Shown piece by piece: positions 26,683 through 34,781 of a stretch of DNA of 64,000 nt (positions within the stretch are counted from its first letter, which is position 1; each line of letters starts with the position of its first letter). A model generated the notes under the pieces. The model was not told the origin of the DNA and did no database searches. It saw only the letters and a list, made by a program, of their open reading frames with translations. Origin of the DNA: Mycolicibacterium gilvum (GTDB lineage Bacteria; Actinomycetota; Actinomycetes; Mycobacteriales; Mycobacteriaceae). The position numbers and the translations under genes are program-made. Location of the stretch: positions 1,674,001-1,738,000 of the forward strand of contig NZ_UGQM01000001.1 in the NCBI RefSeq assembly GCF_900454025.1, read 5' to 3'.

Positions 26683-27881
26683 TGCCCCGACCCACCGTGA
26701 GGCGTACGCGGCGATGGGCCGCGGCGGCGTGCTGTGTGGCGCTGACCGCGACCGGTTGCTCCTTTGACGGTCTGAACTCGCTGCCGCTGCCCGGCACCGT
26801 CGGAACCGGCTCCGACGCGGTCGTCTACCGCGTCCAGCTCGCCAATGTCGGTTCACTGGAATCCAATTCGCCGGTCATGCTGGACGACGTCGTCGTCGGA
26901 GCGGTCGGCCGGATGACGTTCGACGACTGGCACGCCGAGGTCGACATCTCGGTGCGGCCCGACGTCGTGGTGCCGGCGAACGCCGTCGCCACCGTCGGCC
27001 AGACCAGTCTCCTCGGATCCATGCACATCGCGCTGGACCCGCCCGTCGGAGAGCCGCCGACAGGACGCCTGGCGCCGGGTGCGAACCTCCCGCTGAACCG
27101 CACCTCGACGTACCCGTCGACCGAGCAGACCCTGTCCTCGCTGTCGGTGGTCGTCAACGGCGGGGGTCTCACCCAGATCGGCGACATCATCAGCAATTTC
27201 AGCGCCGCACTCGACGGTCGCCAGGGACAGATCCGCAGCCTGCTCACCCGGATGAACGACGTGGTGGGCGTCCTCGACGGCCAGTGGGACAACATCAACG
27301 CCACCATCTCGGCGCTGTACCGCCTGAGCGAGACGCTCGCGGGCCAGCGCGAGGTGCTCACCGCGGCGCTGAAGCGGATCCCCGAGGCTCTCGAAGTGCT
27401 CAACCGTGAGCGGCCGCGCATCGTCACCGCGATGCGCAAGCTCGGTGACTTCAGTGACACGGCAACGCAGTTGATCGACGAGTCGCAGGAAGACATCGTC
27501 GGCAATCTGCGCAACCTTGAGCCGGCAGTGCGTGCGCTCGCCGACGTCGGACCCGACCTGGCGACGGCGCTGTCGTATCTGCCGACCTACCCCTACACCC
27601 AGGAGTTCATCGACCGCGGTATCCGGGGCGACTACATGAACCAGTTCATCGTGTTCGACTTCACGATCCCGCGCCTGAAGAGCGGCATACTTCTCGGCAC
27701 CCGCTGGGGCGAACCCGGTGCCTCGCTGGTGCCCGCCCCCGGTGATCCGTGGTACTCGATGTACACCCGCGACCCGCTGCAGGCGCCGATCACACCGATT
27801 CCCGCTGAGGTGGCGACCATCCCGCCACTGATCGACCTGCCGCCGGCCCCCGCCGACAACCCCGCCGAGGGGGGGAACTGA
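26682..27881 (+). CDS. mceE: MceE, Mce-family lipoprotein (LprK/LprN type)
   Basis: A 399-residue lipoprotein of the Mce complex. The signal sequence RRWAAAACCVALTATGC ends in a lipobox (LTATGC) with the acylated Cys near residue 26, as expected for the MceE position. MCE domain (YRVQLANVGSLESNSPVMLD, ANAVATVGQTSLLGSMHIAL) and the helical region follow, with a C-terminal YMNQFIVFDFTIPRLKSG. ATG 26682 overlaps the mceD stop by a single base (TGATG). Confidence 0.93.
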   Translation: MPRPTVRRTRRWAAAACCVALTATGCSFDGLNSLPLPGTVGTGSDAVVYRVQLANVGSLESNSPVMLDDVVVGAVGRMTFDDWHAEVDISVRPDVVVPANAVATVGQTSLLGSMHIALDPPVGEPPTGRLAPGANLPLNRTSTYPSTEQTLSSLSVVVNGGGLTQIGDIISNFSAALDGRQGQIRSLLTRMNDVVGVLDGQWDNINATISALYRLSETLAGQREVLTAALKRIPEALEVLNRERPRIVTAMRKLGDFSDTATQLIDESQEDIVGNLRNLEPAVRALADVGPDLATALSYLPTYPYTQEFIDRGIRGDYMNQFIVFDFTIPRLKSGILLGTRWGEPGASLVPAPGDPWYSMYTRDPLQAPITPIPAEVATIPPLIDLPPAPADNPAEGGN

Positions 27882-29395
27882 TGCTGACACGGTTCGTCCG
27901 GATCCAGTTGATCGTCTTTACGATCGCCTCCGCGGTGGGGCTCGGGGCCATGGTCTTCGTCTACCTGCAGGCGCCGGTGCTGCTCGGAATCGGCCGCATG
28001 ACAGTGGCTTTGAAGTTGCCGAACACCGGCGGCCTCTACGAGTTCTCGAACGTGACCTACCGGGGCATCGAGGTCGGCAAGGTCACCGGCATCGAGCCCA
28101 CCAGCGACGGGGTCACGGTCACGATGTCGCTGAAGTCGTCACCGCAGATCCCGGCCGACCTGACGGCGAATGTGCGCAGCGTCTCAGCGGTCGGGGAGCA
28201 GTACGTCGATCTGCAGCCGCGGTCCGACGCCGGACCCTACCTTCAGGACGGCTCGGTCATCACCGGTGACCGCTCGTCGATCCCGCAGGCCGTCGGCCCC
28301 ATGCTCGATCAGATGAGCGCGTTGGTCGACAGCATCCCGACCGGCACGCTGAGCGGTCTTCTCGACGAATCGTATGCCGCGCTCAACGGATCCGGATACG
28401 AGCTCGGATCGCTGTTCGACTCGTCGGCCCGGCTCGCCGCGGACGCCGACAGCACCGGCGACAGGATGCGCAACCTCATCACCGACAGCGAGCCGCTTCT
28501 CGACGGGCAGGCGCAGAAAGCCGACGCGATCACGACATGGGCACGCAGCCTGGCCGGGATCACCAGGCAGATCGCCGACGACGACCAGGCGGTCCGCACC
28601 ATCCTGCAGACGGGCCCGGGCGCGGCCGACGAAGCGAGCCGGCTGCTCACCGACGTCAAACCGACACTGCCTGTGCTGCTGGCCAACCTGACGACGGTCG
28701 GACAGGTCGGTGTCGCCTACCACCCGTCGCTGGAGCAGTTGCTGGTGTTGCTTCCCCCGTACCTGGCCGCGACCCAGTCCTACGGCTCGTCGCTGAACAA
28801 CCCGACCGGTATGGCGCTGTCGGAATTCAGCCTCACACTGGGAGATCCGCCCGCGTGCAGCGTGGGGTTCCTGCCGCCGTCGTCGTGGCGTTCACCGGCG
28901 GACCTCACGGATGTGGATACCCCGGACGGCCTGTACTGCAAGCTGCCCCAGGACTCACCCATCGGCGTGCGCGGCACGCGGAACTTCCCGTGCATGGAAC
29001 AGCCCGGAAAGCGGGCGCCCACCGTCGAGATCTGCCAGAGCGACCGGCCTTTCGAGCCGTTGGCCATGCGTCAGCACGTGACCGGCCCTTATCCCATCGA
29101 CCCCGCACTGATCGCACAGGGTGTGCCGCCCGACGACCGCGTCACGCTTGACGATCAGATCTACGGACCGCTGGAGGGAACCCCGATGCCCGCACCTGCG
29201 CCGGGCGCGGCGCCGGCGTCGGTGCCCGGGCCCGTTCCGGCAGCAGGCGGTCCGCCCGTCGCCGTCGCGACCTACAACCCGGAGACCGGCCAGGTCGCGA
29301 CCTCGGACGGCGAGGTGTTCACACAGTCGAATCTTGCGGCACCGAATCCTGCTGCGGGAGAGCAGAAGAGCTGGCAGGACATGCTGCCCCGGTGA
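27881..29395 (+). CDS. mceF: MceF, last Mce protein of the operon
   Basis: A 504-residue Mce protein. Seen: membrane anchor IQLIVFTIASAVGLGAMVFVYL, MCE domain (LPNTGGLYEFSNVTYRGIEV, VRSVSAVGEQYVDL), helical region, a cysteine-bearing C-terminal part (CSVGFLP, YCKLPQ, NFPCMEQ, EICQSD) and a Pro/Ala tail with TYNPETGQV, characteristic of MceF. It ends at 29395, immediately before a set of tandem 27-base repeats. With genes yrbEA to mceE it makes one unbroken transcription unit. Confidence 0.93.
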   Translation: MLTRFVRIQLIVFTIASAVGLGAMVFVYLQAPVLLGIGRMTVALKLPNTGGLYEFSNVTYRGIEVGKVTGIEPTSDGVTVTMSLKSSPQIPADLTANVRSVSAVGEQYVDLQPRSDAGPYLQDGSVITGDRSSIPQAVGPMLDQMSALVDSIPTGTLSGLLDESYAALNGSGYELGSLFDSSARLAADADSTGDRMRNLITDSEPLLDGQAQKADAITTWARSLAGITRQIADDDQAVRTILQTGPGAADEASRLLTDVKPTLPVLLANLTTVGQVGVAYHPSLEQLLVLLPPYLAATQSYGSSLNNPTGMALSEFSLTLGDPPACSVGFLPPSSWRSPADLTDVDTPDGLYCKLPQDSPIGVRGTRNFPCMEQPGKRAPTVEICQSDRPFEPLAMRQHVTGPYPIDPALIAQGVPPDDRVTLDDQIYGPLEGTPMPAPAPGAAPASVPGPVPAAGGPPVAVATYNPETGQVATSDGEVFTQSNLAAPNPAAGEQKSWQDMLPR

Positions 29396-29515
29396 GTCGG
29401 CCCCGGTGAGTCGGCTCAGCCGACTTCGTCCGTCGAGTCGGCTCAGCCGACCTTGACCGTCGAGTCGGCTCAGCCGACCTTGTCCGTCGAGTCGGCTCAG
29501 CCGACCTTGACCAGC
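29387..29515. repeat. Tandem 27-base repeat of small hairpins between convergent genes
   Basis: Two copies of a 14-base unit (CCCCGGTGAGTCGG, 29387 and 29401) are followed by four units of 27 bases starting at 29408, 29435, 29462 and 29489. Each holds GTCGGCTCAGCCGAC, a 7-1-7 palindrome. The last unit overlaps the C-terminal codons (VKVG and stop) of the convergent exported-protein gene, so copies look like duplications of that gene end. The hairpins may act as a bidirectional terminator. Confidence 0.85.
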
Positions 29516-30012
29516 TTGAACGGCATGTTGATGAACACGGAGCGACTCACTCCGCACGCGCCGCTGACCCCGGTGGTGACGTCCTCGCCCACCAATGTGG
29601 TCGCCGTCGGGTCGGCCATCGCGCCCTCGGCGTTCATCGCCTTGAACCGGAACACCTGAAGGCCTGGCGCCGAGGTGCCGTCCGGGCAGGGGATCCAGTT
29701 CTCGACGGTGTGCTTGACATACCAGACACCGCTCTTCTGATAGATCGGCGCGCTCCAGCCCCATTCGCTGTCCACTGTCCCGGTGCACTCGCCGGGATAG
29801 CTGCACTGCGTGCGGACCGTCCAGGTGCTGCGCAGGCTCGCCTGATCGTAGAAGACCTCGTTCTTGCGGGCCCACTCGCCGTTGGACGTCGCGACGTACG
29901 TCCCGTTGAGGCCCCAGTCCGGGTTGTCGGCGGCTGCGGACGGCGCACCCCACGTCGCGCCGCAGATCGCCACCGCCGCAACAGCACCGGCCGCAGAGGG
30001 TACTCGGATCAT
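29497..30012 (-). CDS. Exported protein of unknown function
   Basis: A 171-residue protein with a signal peptide ending around PSAAADN (residue 29). Mature part begins WGLNGTYVATSNGEWARKNE, then has CSYPGEC and IPCPDGT cysteine pairs and an aromatic YQKSGVWYVKHTVENW segment, as in small mycobacterial exported proteins such as those of the lipid-transport neighbourhoods. No named family is assigned. GAGGAG ribosome site precedes ATG 30012. Its last codons lie in the tandem repeat. It is convergent with the mce operon. Confidence 0.75.
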   Translation of the reverse strand: MIRVPSAAGAVAAVAICGATWGAPSAAADNPDWGLNGTYVATSNGEWARKNEVFYDQASLRSTWTVRTQCSYPGECTGTVDSEWGWSAPIYQKSGVWYVKHTVENWIPCPDGTSAPGLQVFRFKAMNAEGAMADPTATTLVGEDVTTGVSGACGVSRSVFINMPFKLVKVG

Positions 30013-30094
30013 GGCCTGCTCCTCACGCCACGGACAGACACGCGCCCGCGGCGCTCGACGCTAACACCGCCGACGCAGCTTCTCCGGTCGCAGT

Positions 30095-30109
30095 GTCCGC
30101 TGAGCGGAC
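30095..30109. promoter_or_regulatory. Perfect 7-1-7 palindrome in a divergent promoter gap
   Basis: GTCCGCT and AGCGGAC flank a single G (30102). It lies between the exported-protein gene starting at 30012 and the gene starting at 30152, about 43 bases before the latter. Such a site would suit a dimeric repressor controlling both directions. No family-specific consensus was recognised. Confidence 0.4.
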
Positions 30110-30151
30110 CGTCCGGGCCCGCGGCGTCTCCCGCGATGTCATGCTCTCGGC

Positions 30152-30532
30152 GTGCGCAGGGGAATCATGGTGCTCGCGGCGTCGCTGGCCGCCGGACTGT
30201 GGACGTCGGCACCCGGCGCCGCGCAGCCGCCGGACTGCGACGACGCATTCTGCACGCCGGGGATCACGCCCGCCGTCGTCCTCGGGGCGCCGTGCGGGGA
30301 CACCGCGAACTACGTCTTCGGTACCACGTCCTGGGGTCGGCTGGTGTTCTGCGGCTCTCCGCGCCGGTACGAGCCGCGCTACTTCCGCTCGCCGTCGATG
30401 GCCGGCGTCAAGGCTCTCGACGCGAACTGCGCCGGCTATGAGAACTGGGTCGCGCAGAGTCCCGAGGGCCTGTTCCTGAGTTGTCAGTCGAAGAACGGCG
30501 CGCCCACCTGGAGTCGTGGTGATGACGGGTAG
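30152..30532 (+). CDS. Small exported cysteine-rich protein
   Basis: A 126-residue protein with a signal peptide (MVLAASLAAGLWTSAPGAAQ) and six cysteines in the mature part (PDCDDAFCTPG, APCGDT, VFCGSP, DANCAGY, LSCQSK), probably forming disulfides. No family recognised. GTG 30152 is used; ATG 30167 is an alternative. It is the first of four plus-strand genes leading to the Mam-type proteins, and its stop overlaps the next gene by 11 bases. Confidence 0.6.
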   Translation: MRRGIMVLAASLAAGLWTSAPGAAQPPDCDDAFCTPGITPAVVLGAPCGDTANYVFGTTSWGRLVFCGSPRRYEPRYFRSPSMAGVKALDANCAGYENWVAQSPEGLFLSCQSKNGAPTWSRGDDG

Positions 30533-30932
30533 AGCGCCCGCGGTCGTGTCGGCGTTGCTGCTTGCCGCGGTGGTGTCGGCGCCCGCTGCTGCGGCCGACC
30601 AACCGACACCGCGGCAGATCACCTACACCGTGACCGCGGACCGGCCGGTGAGCGCGGACATCTACTACCGCGACACCGATCCGCCGAATTGGGCTGACTA
30701 CAGCCACAATCCGTATCGGTACAGTCCGCGGGCGCGTGTCGATATCGGTCCCCAGCAGCCGTGGGTGCGCAGTGTCGTGCTGGCCGATCCGGACCGTTGG
30801 GCGATGGTGTCGGCGACGAGTGGAGCTGGTCCGGTGGACTCGGGGCTGCGGTGCGCGTTGGCCGTCGACGGTCAGGTGGTCGCCACCGGGGAAGGTCCAC
30901 ACGGTGCGCTCTGCTCGCTGCGGCACTGGTGA
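30522..30932 (+). CDS. Exported MmpS-like domain protein
   Basis: A 136-residue protein with a signal peptide ending about SAPAAAADQ. The mature part ITYTVTADRPVSADIYYRDT ... WVRSVVLADPDRWAMVSATS ... LRCALAVDGQVVATGEG resembles the beta-sandwich of MmpS proteins (periplasmic partners of MmpL transporters), including the paired cysteines (LRC, ALC). No MmpL gene is near. ATG 30522 is supported by GGAG at 30510-30513. The resemblance is by pattern only; the signal peptide rather than an anchor would make it fully exported. Confidence 0.6.
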   Translation: MTGRAPAVVSALLLAAVVSAPAAAADQPTPRQITYTVTADRPVSADIYYRDTDPPNWADYSHNPYRYSPRARVDIGPQQPWVRSVVLADPDRWAMVSATSGAGPVDSGLRCALAVDGQVVATGEGPHGALCSLRHW

Positions 30933-30942
30933 CGGAGGAAAC

Positions 30943-31461
30943 GTGCGGATATCGAAACCCCGGGCCGGGTGGCGCAGACCACGGTGGCAGACCGCGGCGG
31001 GCATCGTCGCGGTGCTGTGCTCGGTGGCGATGCTGGCAGCCGGTGGGTTCATCTGGTCCGAGCATCGCGACGCCGTGCGCGGTCAGCAGAGTCGGGCGGA
31101 GTTCGCGGCGGCAGCCGAACAAGTGGCCGTGACGTTGATGTCGCTCGATCACGCTGATCCGCAGACCGGCGTGCAACGCATCCTCGACAACTCCGTCGAC
31201 CCGTTCCTGTCCGAATTCCGGAGCACCACCGGTGATTTCGTCAAGCTGTCCAAAGATGCGGAGGTCACGACGAAAGCCGTGGCGAATGCTGCGGCAGTGC
31301 AGTCGATCAGCGGGGATGCCGCGGTGGTGTTGGTGGCTGCGACCTCGACGGTGACGAATGCCGATGGCGTCACCGAAGCCCCGCGCTCGTGGCAGCTGAA
31401 ACTCGACCTGCGCCGCGACGGTGACCGCATCAAGATGTCGAAAGTGGAGTTCCTGCAATGA
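30943..31461 (+). CDS. Mce-associated membrane protein (Mam type), first
   Basis: A 172-residue protein with a Trp/Arg-rich cytosolic start (VRISKPRAGWRRPRWQTAAG), one transmembrane segment (AAGIVAVLCSVAMLAAGGFIW) and a periplasmic SnoaL/NTF2-like domain (AEQVAVTLMSLDHADPQTGV ... AVVLVAATSTVTN). This is the normal plan of Mce-associated proteins that stabilise Mce complexes. GGAGGAA precedes GTG 30943. It overlaps the next gene by ATGA, so the pair is translated together. Confidence 0.82.
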   Translation: MRISKPRAGWRRPRWQTAAGIVAVLCSVAMLAAGGFIWSEHRDAVRGQQSRAEFAAAAEQVAVTLMSLDHADPQTGVQRILDNSVDPFLSEFRSTTGDFVKLSKDAEVTTKAVANAAAVQSISGDAAVVLVAATSTVTNADGVTEAPRSWQLKLDLRRDGDRIKMSKVEFLQ

Positions 31462-31961
31462 GAATCGGTGGCGCTGTGGCGAGCCGATGGCGCATCGTCG
31501 CGGTGTCGTTGTTGCTGATCGCCTCCGGTGCGCTGCTGGCGACGCTGTATGTGACGCAGTACCGTATCGACAGCCAGACCGATGGTGCCGCGGCGGAAGC
31601 GGCGGTGGAGGCGGCGTCGAGCGCCACCGCGACTCTGCTGTCGTACACGCCCGAGACCATCGACGCCGACCTGGCCGCCGCCCGGTCGGTGATGACCGGT
31701 GAGTTCGCCACGTACTATGGCGGCTTCACCTCGGAGGTGGTCGCACCCGCGGCCCGTGATCGCGGTGTCAAAGCTCAAGCGCACGTGATTGATTCGGCCC
31801 TGATGGACATTCAGCCGGATCAGGCCAAGGTGCTGGTGTTCCTGAAGCAGGAGACCGCCAGTCGCGAACGCCCCGAGGCCGCGGTGACCGCGAGCAGCGT
31901 GGCGGTGACCGTCACCAAGGTCGACGGGACGTGGCTGGTGTCGGCCTTCGATCCGGTGTGA
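31458..31961 (+). CDS. Mce-associated membrane protein (Mam type), second
   Basis: A 167-residue single-span membrane protein: anchor RWRIVAVSLLLIASGALLATLY, then periplasmic NTF2-like region (AATATLLSYTPETIDADLAAA-like pattern, VMTGEFATYYGGFTSEVV, and C-terminal VTVTKVDGTWLVSAFDPV). Such proteins accompany mce operons. Coupled by ATGA to the previous gene. It ends before a hairpin shared with the convergent Ltp gene. Confidence 0.85.
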   Translation: MRIGGAVASRWRIVAVSLLLIASGALLATLYVTQYRIDSQTDGAAAEAAVEAASSATATLLSYTPETIDADLAAARSVMTGEFATYYGGFTSEVVAPAARDRGVKAQAHVIDSALMDIQPDQAKVLVFLKQETASRERPEAAVTASSVAVTVTKVDGTWLVSAFDPV

Positions 31962-32019
31962 GGCCCGGCGCGGCAGGTCGGTAGCGCCGTGAGTGTGCGC
32001 AAAGTGCGGGATTTCGGCG

Positions 32020-32040
32020 GCGTGTCACCCGCTGACACGC
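32020..32040. terminator. Hairpin between convergent Mam and Ltp genes
   Basis: GCGTGTCA and TGACACGC form a perfect 8-bp stem with a 5-base loop, 59 bases after the Mam stop and 17 bases after the Ltp stop. No clear U-run is present. It is placed to serve both directions. Confidence 0.55.
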
Positions 32041-32056
32041 ACGGTCGCGGTGGTTG

Positions 32057-33256
32057 TTACCGGGCGAGGATGACGGAGCTGCCGTGGCCGAAGAGGCCTT
32101 GGTTGGCGGTGATGCCGACTTTGGCGTTTTCGACTTGGCGGCCGGTGGCTTGGCCTTTGAGTTGCCAGGTGAGTTCGCAGACTTGGGCGATGGCTTGGGC
32201 GGGGATGGCTTCGCCGAAGCTGGCGAGGCCGCCGGAGGGGTTGACCGGGATGCGGCCGCCGAGGGTGGTGGCTCCGGAGCGCAGCAGGTGTTCGGCGTCG
32301 CCACGGGGGCACAGGCCGAGGTGTTCGTACCAGTCCAACTCGAGGGCGGTGGACAGGTCGTAGACCTCGGCCAGGGAGAGGTCTTCGGGGGCGATGCCGG
32401 CTTCGGTGTAGGCGGCGTCGAGGATTTGGTCTTTGAAGACGCGGTCGGGGCCGGGGACCACGGCGGTGGAGTCGGTGGCGATGTCGGGCAGTTCGGGCAG
32501 GTGTTGGGGGTATTGGGGGGATTGCAGGCTGATCGCGCGCACGCTGGGGACGCCGGCGACCGAGCCGAGGTGTTTTTCGGTGAACTCTTTGGAGGCCACG
32601 ATGAGGGCGGCGGCGCCGTCGCTGGTGGCGCAGATGTCGAGCAGGCGCAGCGGGTCGGAGACGACGGGGGAGGCGTGGACGTCGTCGAGGGTGGCTTCTT
32701 TGCGGTAGCGGGCGTTGGGGTTGGCCAGGCCGTGGCGGGCGTTTTTGACTTTGACGGTGGCGAAGTCGTCGGTGGTGGCGCCGTAGAGGTCCATGCGGCG
32801 CCGCGCCAGCAGGGCGAAGTAGACGGTGTTGGTGGCGCCGATGAGGTGGAAGCGTTGCCAGTCGGGGTCGTTTTTGCGTTCGCCGCCGACGGGGGCGAAG
32901 AAGCCTTTGGGGGTGGTGTCGGCGCCGATGACCAGGGCGACGTCGCACAGGCCGGCCAGGATGTGGGCGCGCGCGGATTGCAGGGCTTGGCTGCCCGAGG
33001 CGCAGGCGGCGTAGCTGGAGGTGACGGGGATGCCGTTCCAGCCGAGTTTTTGGGCGAAGGTGGCCCCGGCGACGAAGCCGGGGTAGCCGTTGCGGATGGT
33101 GTCGGCGCCGGCGACGAGTTGGATGTGTTGCCAGTTCAGGCCGGCGTCGGCGAGGGCGGCCCGGGCGGCGACGACACCGTATTCGGTGAAGTCGCGGCCC
33201 CATTTGCCCCAGGGGTGCATGCCCGCGCCGAGGATGTACACCGGTTCCGGGCTCAT
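32057..33256 (-). CDS. Lipid-transfer protein / thiolase-like (Ltp)
   Basis: A 399-residue thiolase-fold Ltp of the SCP-x group that in mycobacteria cleaves or condenses sterol side-chain CoA esters (retro-aldol role with DUF35 partner). Seen: VTSSYAACASGSQALQSAR with the catalytic-type Cys, GHGSS at the C-terminus, and a conserved NPSGGLASFGEAIPAQ. It overlaps the DUF35 gene by ATGA, the standard Ltp-DUF35 arrangement. Its codon use is unlike neighbours: Gln is written CAA in every case checked and Lys usually AAA. It may be a recent acquisition. Confidence 0.9.
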   Translation of the reverse strand: MSPEPVYILGAGMHPWGKWGRDFTEYGVVAARAALADAGLNWQHIQLVAGADTIRNGYPGFVAGATFAQKLGWNGIPVTSSYAACASGSQALQSARAHILAGLCDVALVIGADTTPKGFFAPVGGERKNDPDWQRFHLIGATNTVYFALLARRRMDLYGATTDDFATVKVKNARHGLANPNARYRKEATLDDVHASPVVSDPLRLLDICATSDGAAALIVASKEFTEKHLGSVAGVPSVRAISLQSPQYPQHLPELPDIATDSTAVVPGPDRVFKDQILDAAYTEAGIAPEDLSLAEVYDLSTALELDWYEHLGLCPRGDAEHLLRSGATTLGGRIPVNPSGGLASFGEAIPAQAIAQVCELTWQLKGQATGRQVENAKVGITANQGLFGHGSSVILAR

Positions 33257-33684
33257 TTCGCGATCCTCCAGGCATGGGTGGTGCGGGTGACGCCGTCGTC
33301 GTCGACGTAGAGCGTCATGGTGGTCAGTTCCATCTCCATGCCGACGTGCAGGTCGGCGGCCAGGGTGCCCTCGACGACTTTGCCGAGCACGATCAGGCCT
33401 TCGGCGGCCAACTCGACGGCGGCCACGGCGAAGGGTTCGAAGGGGTCTGGGGAGGGATAGGGCGGGGGTGGGGCGTAGCGGTTCTCGGTGTAGGACCACA
33501 GCGTGCCGCGCCGCGACAGCGGGACCAGAGCCAACTCGTCGCTGGCACAGCCCGGGTTGGGGCAGTTGTTCTCCCGCGGCGGGAACACATAGGTCCCACA
33601 CCCGGTGCACTTCCCACCGATCAGATACGTATCACCCGATTCGTCTGTGCGCCACCAGTTCTCGACGGCAGGCAGAACAGTCAT
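33253..33684 (-). CDS. DUF35 / OB-fold protein with zinc ribbon
   Basis: A 143-residue protein with an N-terminal rubredoxin-like zinc ribbon (C26-x2-C29 ... C41-x4-C46) followed by an OB-fold, the ChsH2/DUF35 type. Partners of Ltp proteins, such as these, form hetero-complexes acting on acyl-CoA. Overlap with the upstream HsaD-like gene (ATGA at 33681) and with Ltp shows translational coupling. It would give CoA-binding and the hydratase or aldolase context to Ltp. Confidence 0.9.
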   Translation of the reverse strand: MTVLPAVENWWRTDESGDTYLIGGKCTGCGTYVFPPRENNCPNPGCASDELALVPLSRRGTLWSYTENRYAPPPPYPSPDPFEPFAVAAVELAAEGLIVLGKVVEGTLAADLHVGMEMELTTMTLYVDDDGVTRTTHAWRIAK

Positions 33685-34553
33685 CGGGCGGCCGCCGAGG
33701 ATTCGGTCAGAAACGACAGCACGGTCCGTTCGAAGGCGGCCTTGGCCTCGATCATCACCCAGTGCCCGCAGTTCGGGAACACGTGGAACTCGGCATTCGG
33801 GATGGTCCGCATCGGCACCAGCGCCATGTCCAGCGGGCTGACCCTGTCGTCTCGGCCCCACGTCAGCAGCGTCGGCGCTTTCACCTTGTGCATGGTCGCC
33901 CACGGCAGCGGGAAGTCGGCGTCGCGCATCATCTCCATCATCGCCGCGAACGCCGCCTTGCCGTACATCCGCCGTGCGGCAGCGAGCGTCTCGGGGTCGG
34001 TCGCCAACTCCCAACGCTCCTCGATCAACTGCTCGGTGACCAGAGCGGGGTCGTACACCATGGAGTTGAGCCAGTCCACGAGGCGCTGACGCGTCGGGTC
34101 CTCGGTGAACTCCTGCAGCAAGCGGATTCCCTCGCTCGGCCCCGGGCTGAAGATGTTCACCCCGATCCCGCCGATGGTCACGAGCTTTCCGACCCGGTGG
34201 CTGTGATTGACCGCGAAGTTGATGCCCACACCGCCGCCCATCGAATTACCGATGATGTCGACGCGGTCGAGGCCCAGCGCGTCGGCGAAGGCCACCACCG
34301 AACTCTGCGCATCCATCATGGGATGACCGCCGAAGTCGTCACTGACACCGAAGCCCGGGAACTCCAACACCAGACACCGGAAATGCTGAGTGAAGACCGC
34401 GAGATTGCCGCGGTAATTACGCCACCCGGTCACCCCGGGGCCCGAGCCGTGCAGAAGCAGCAGCGGCGGACCATCACCGGCCTCGTGATAGCGCAGAACA
34501 CCCGCCGGGGTGGCGACCTCGCGCAGGGACTCCTGATAGTCGATCGAGTGCAT
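33681..34553 (-). CDS. Alpha/beta hydrolase, meta-cleavage product (HsaD/BphD-like)
   Basis: A 290-residue C-C bond hydrolase candidate. Seen: oxyanion loop LHGSGPG, nucleophile GNSMGG with S104, an acid in TWGRDDRVSPLD and a His in FPNCGHWVMIE. HsaD cleaves the product of HsaC in steroid breakdown; a HsaC-like gene is 20 kb away in this window. AGAAGGG precedes ATG 34553. It is the first gene of the operon with DUF35 and Ltp, divergent from the MHS transporter. Confidence 0.88.
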   Translation of the reverse strand: MHSIDYQESLREVATPAGVLRYHEAGDGPPLLLLHGSGPGVTGWRNYRGNLAVFTQHFRCLVLEFPGFGVSDDFGGHPMMDAQSSVVAFADALGLDRVDIIGNSMGGGVGINFAVNHSHRVGKLVTIGGIGVNIFSPGPSEGIRLLQEFTEDPTRQRLVDWLNSMVYDPALVTEQLIEERWELATDPETLAAARRMYGKAAFAAMMEMMRDADFPLPWATMHKVKAPTLLTWGRDDRVSPLDMALVPMRTIPNAEFHVFPNCGHWVMIEAKAAFERTVLSFLTESSAAAR

Positions 34554-34575
34554 CCGTGGCCCTTCTGGGTTGGCC

Positions 34576-34618
34576 GTGTCTGTATCGAGCGTGTCTGTGC
34601 TGACACTGTGATCTCACA
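34576..34618. promoter_or_regulatory. Direct repeats and TGTGA-TC-TCACA palindrome
   Basis: Two copies of GTGTCTGT (34576 and 34591, 15 bases apart) are followed by TGTGATCTCACA (34607-34618), a perfect 12-base palindrome except for its two central bases. It sits in the 228-base gap between two divergent transcription units. The 5-bp arms with a 2-base spacer are unlike Crp sites (6-base spacer). A GntR- or TetR-type regulator is possible. Confidence 0.5.
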
Positions 34619-34781
34619 CCTCATCACCGGCAGGCAACCGCGACACCGGTGAGCGGGATGACCCTACGGCGTCGCCGGCGCGCACGCCCGGATTTTCGTT
34701 CCGCTGTGCGAGACCGCGCCGTCCCACTGATCGGGATCTCGGCCACACTGTGCGCCACCGCGCCGCTCGTGAGAGGACTCC

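Noticed and set aside
29387..29515. Tandem repeats as a CRISPR array
   Set aside because: Units are contiguous with no unique spacers, and no cas genes occur.
34607..34618. Crp/Cmr binding site
   Set aside because: Arms TGTGA/TCACA match but the spacer is two bases rather than six, so a standard Crp site is not supported.
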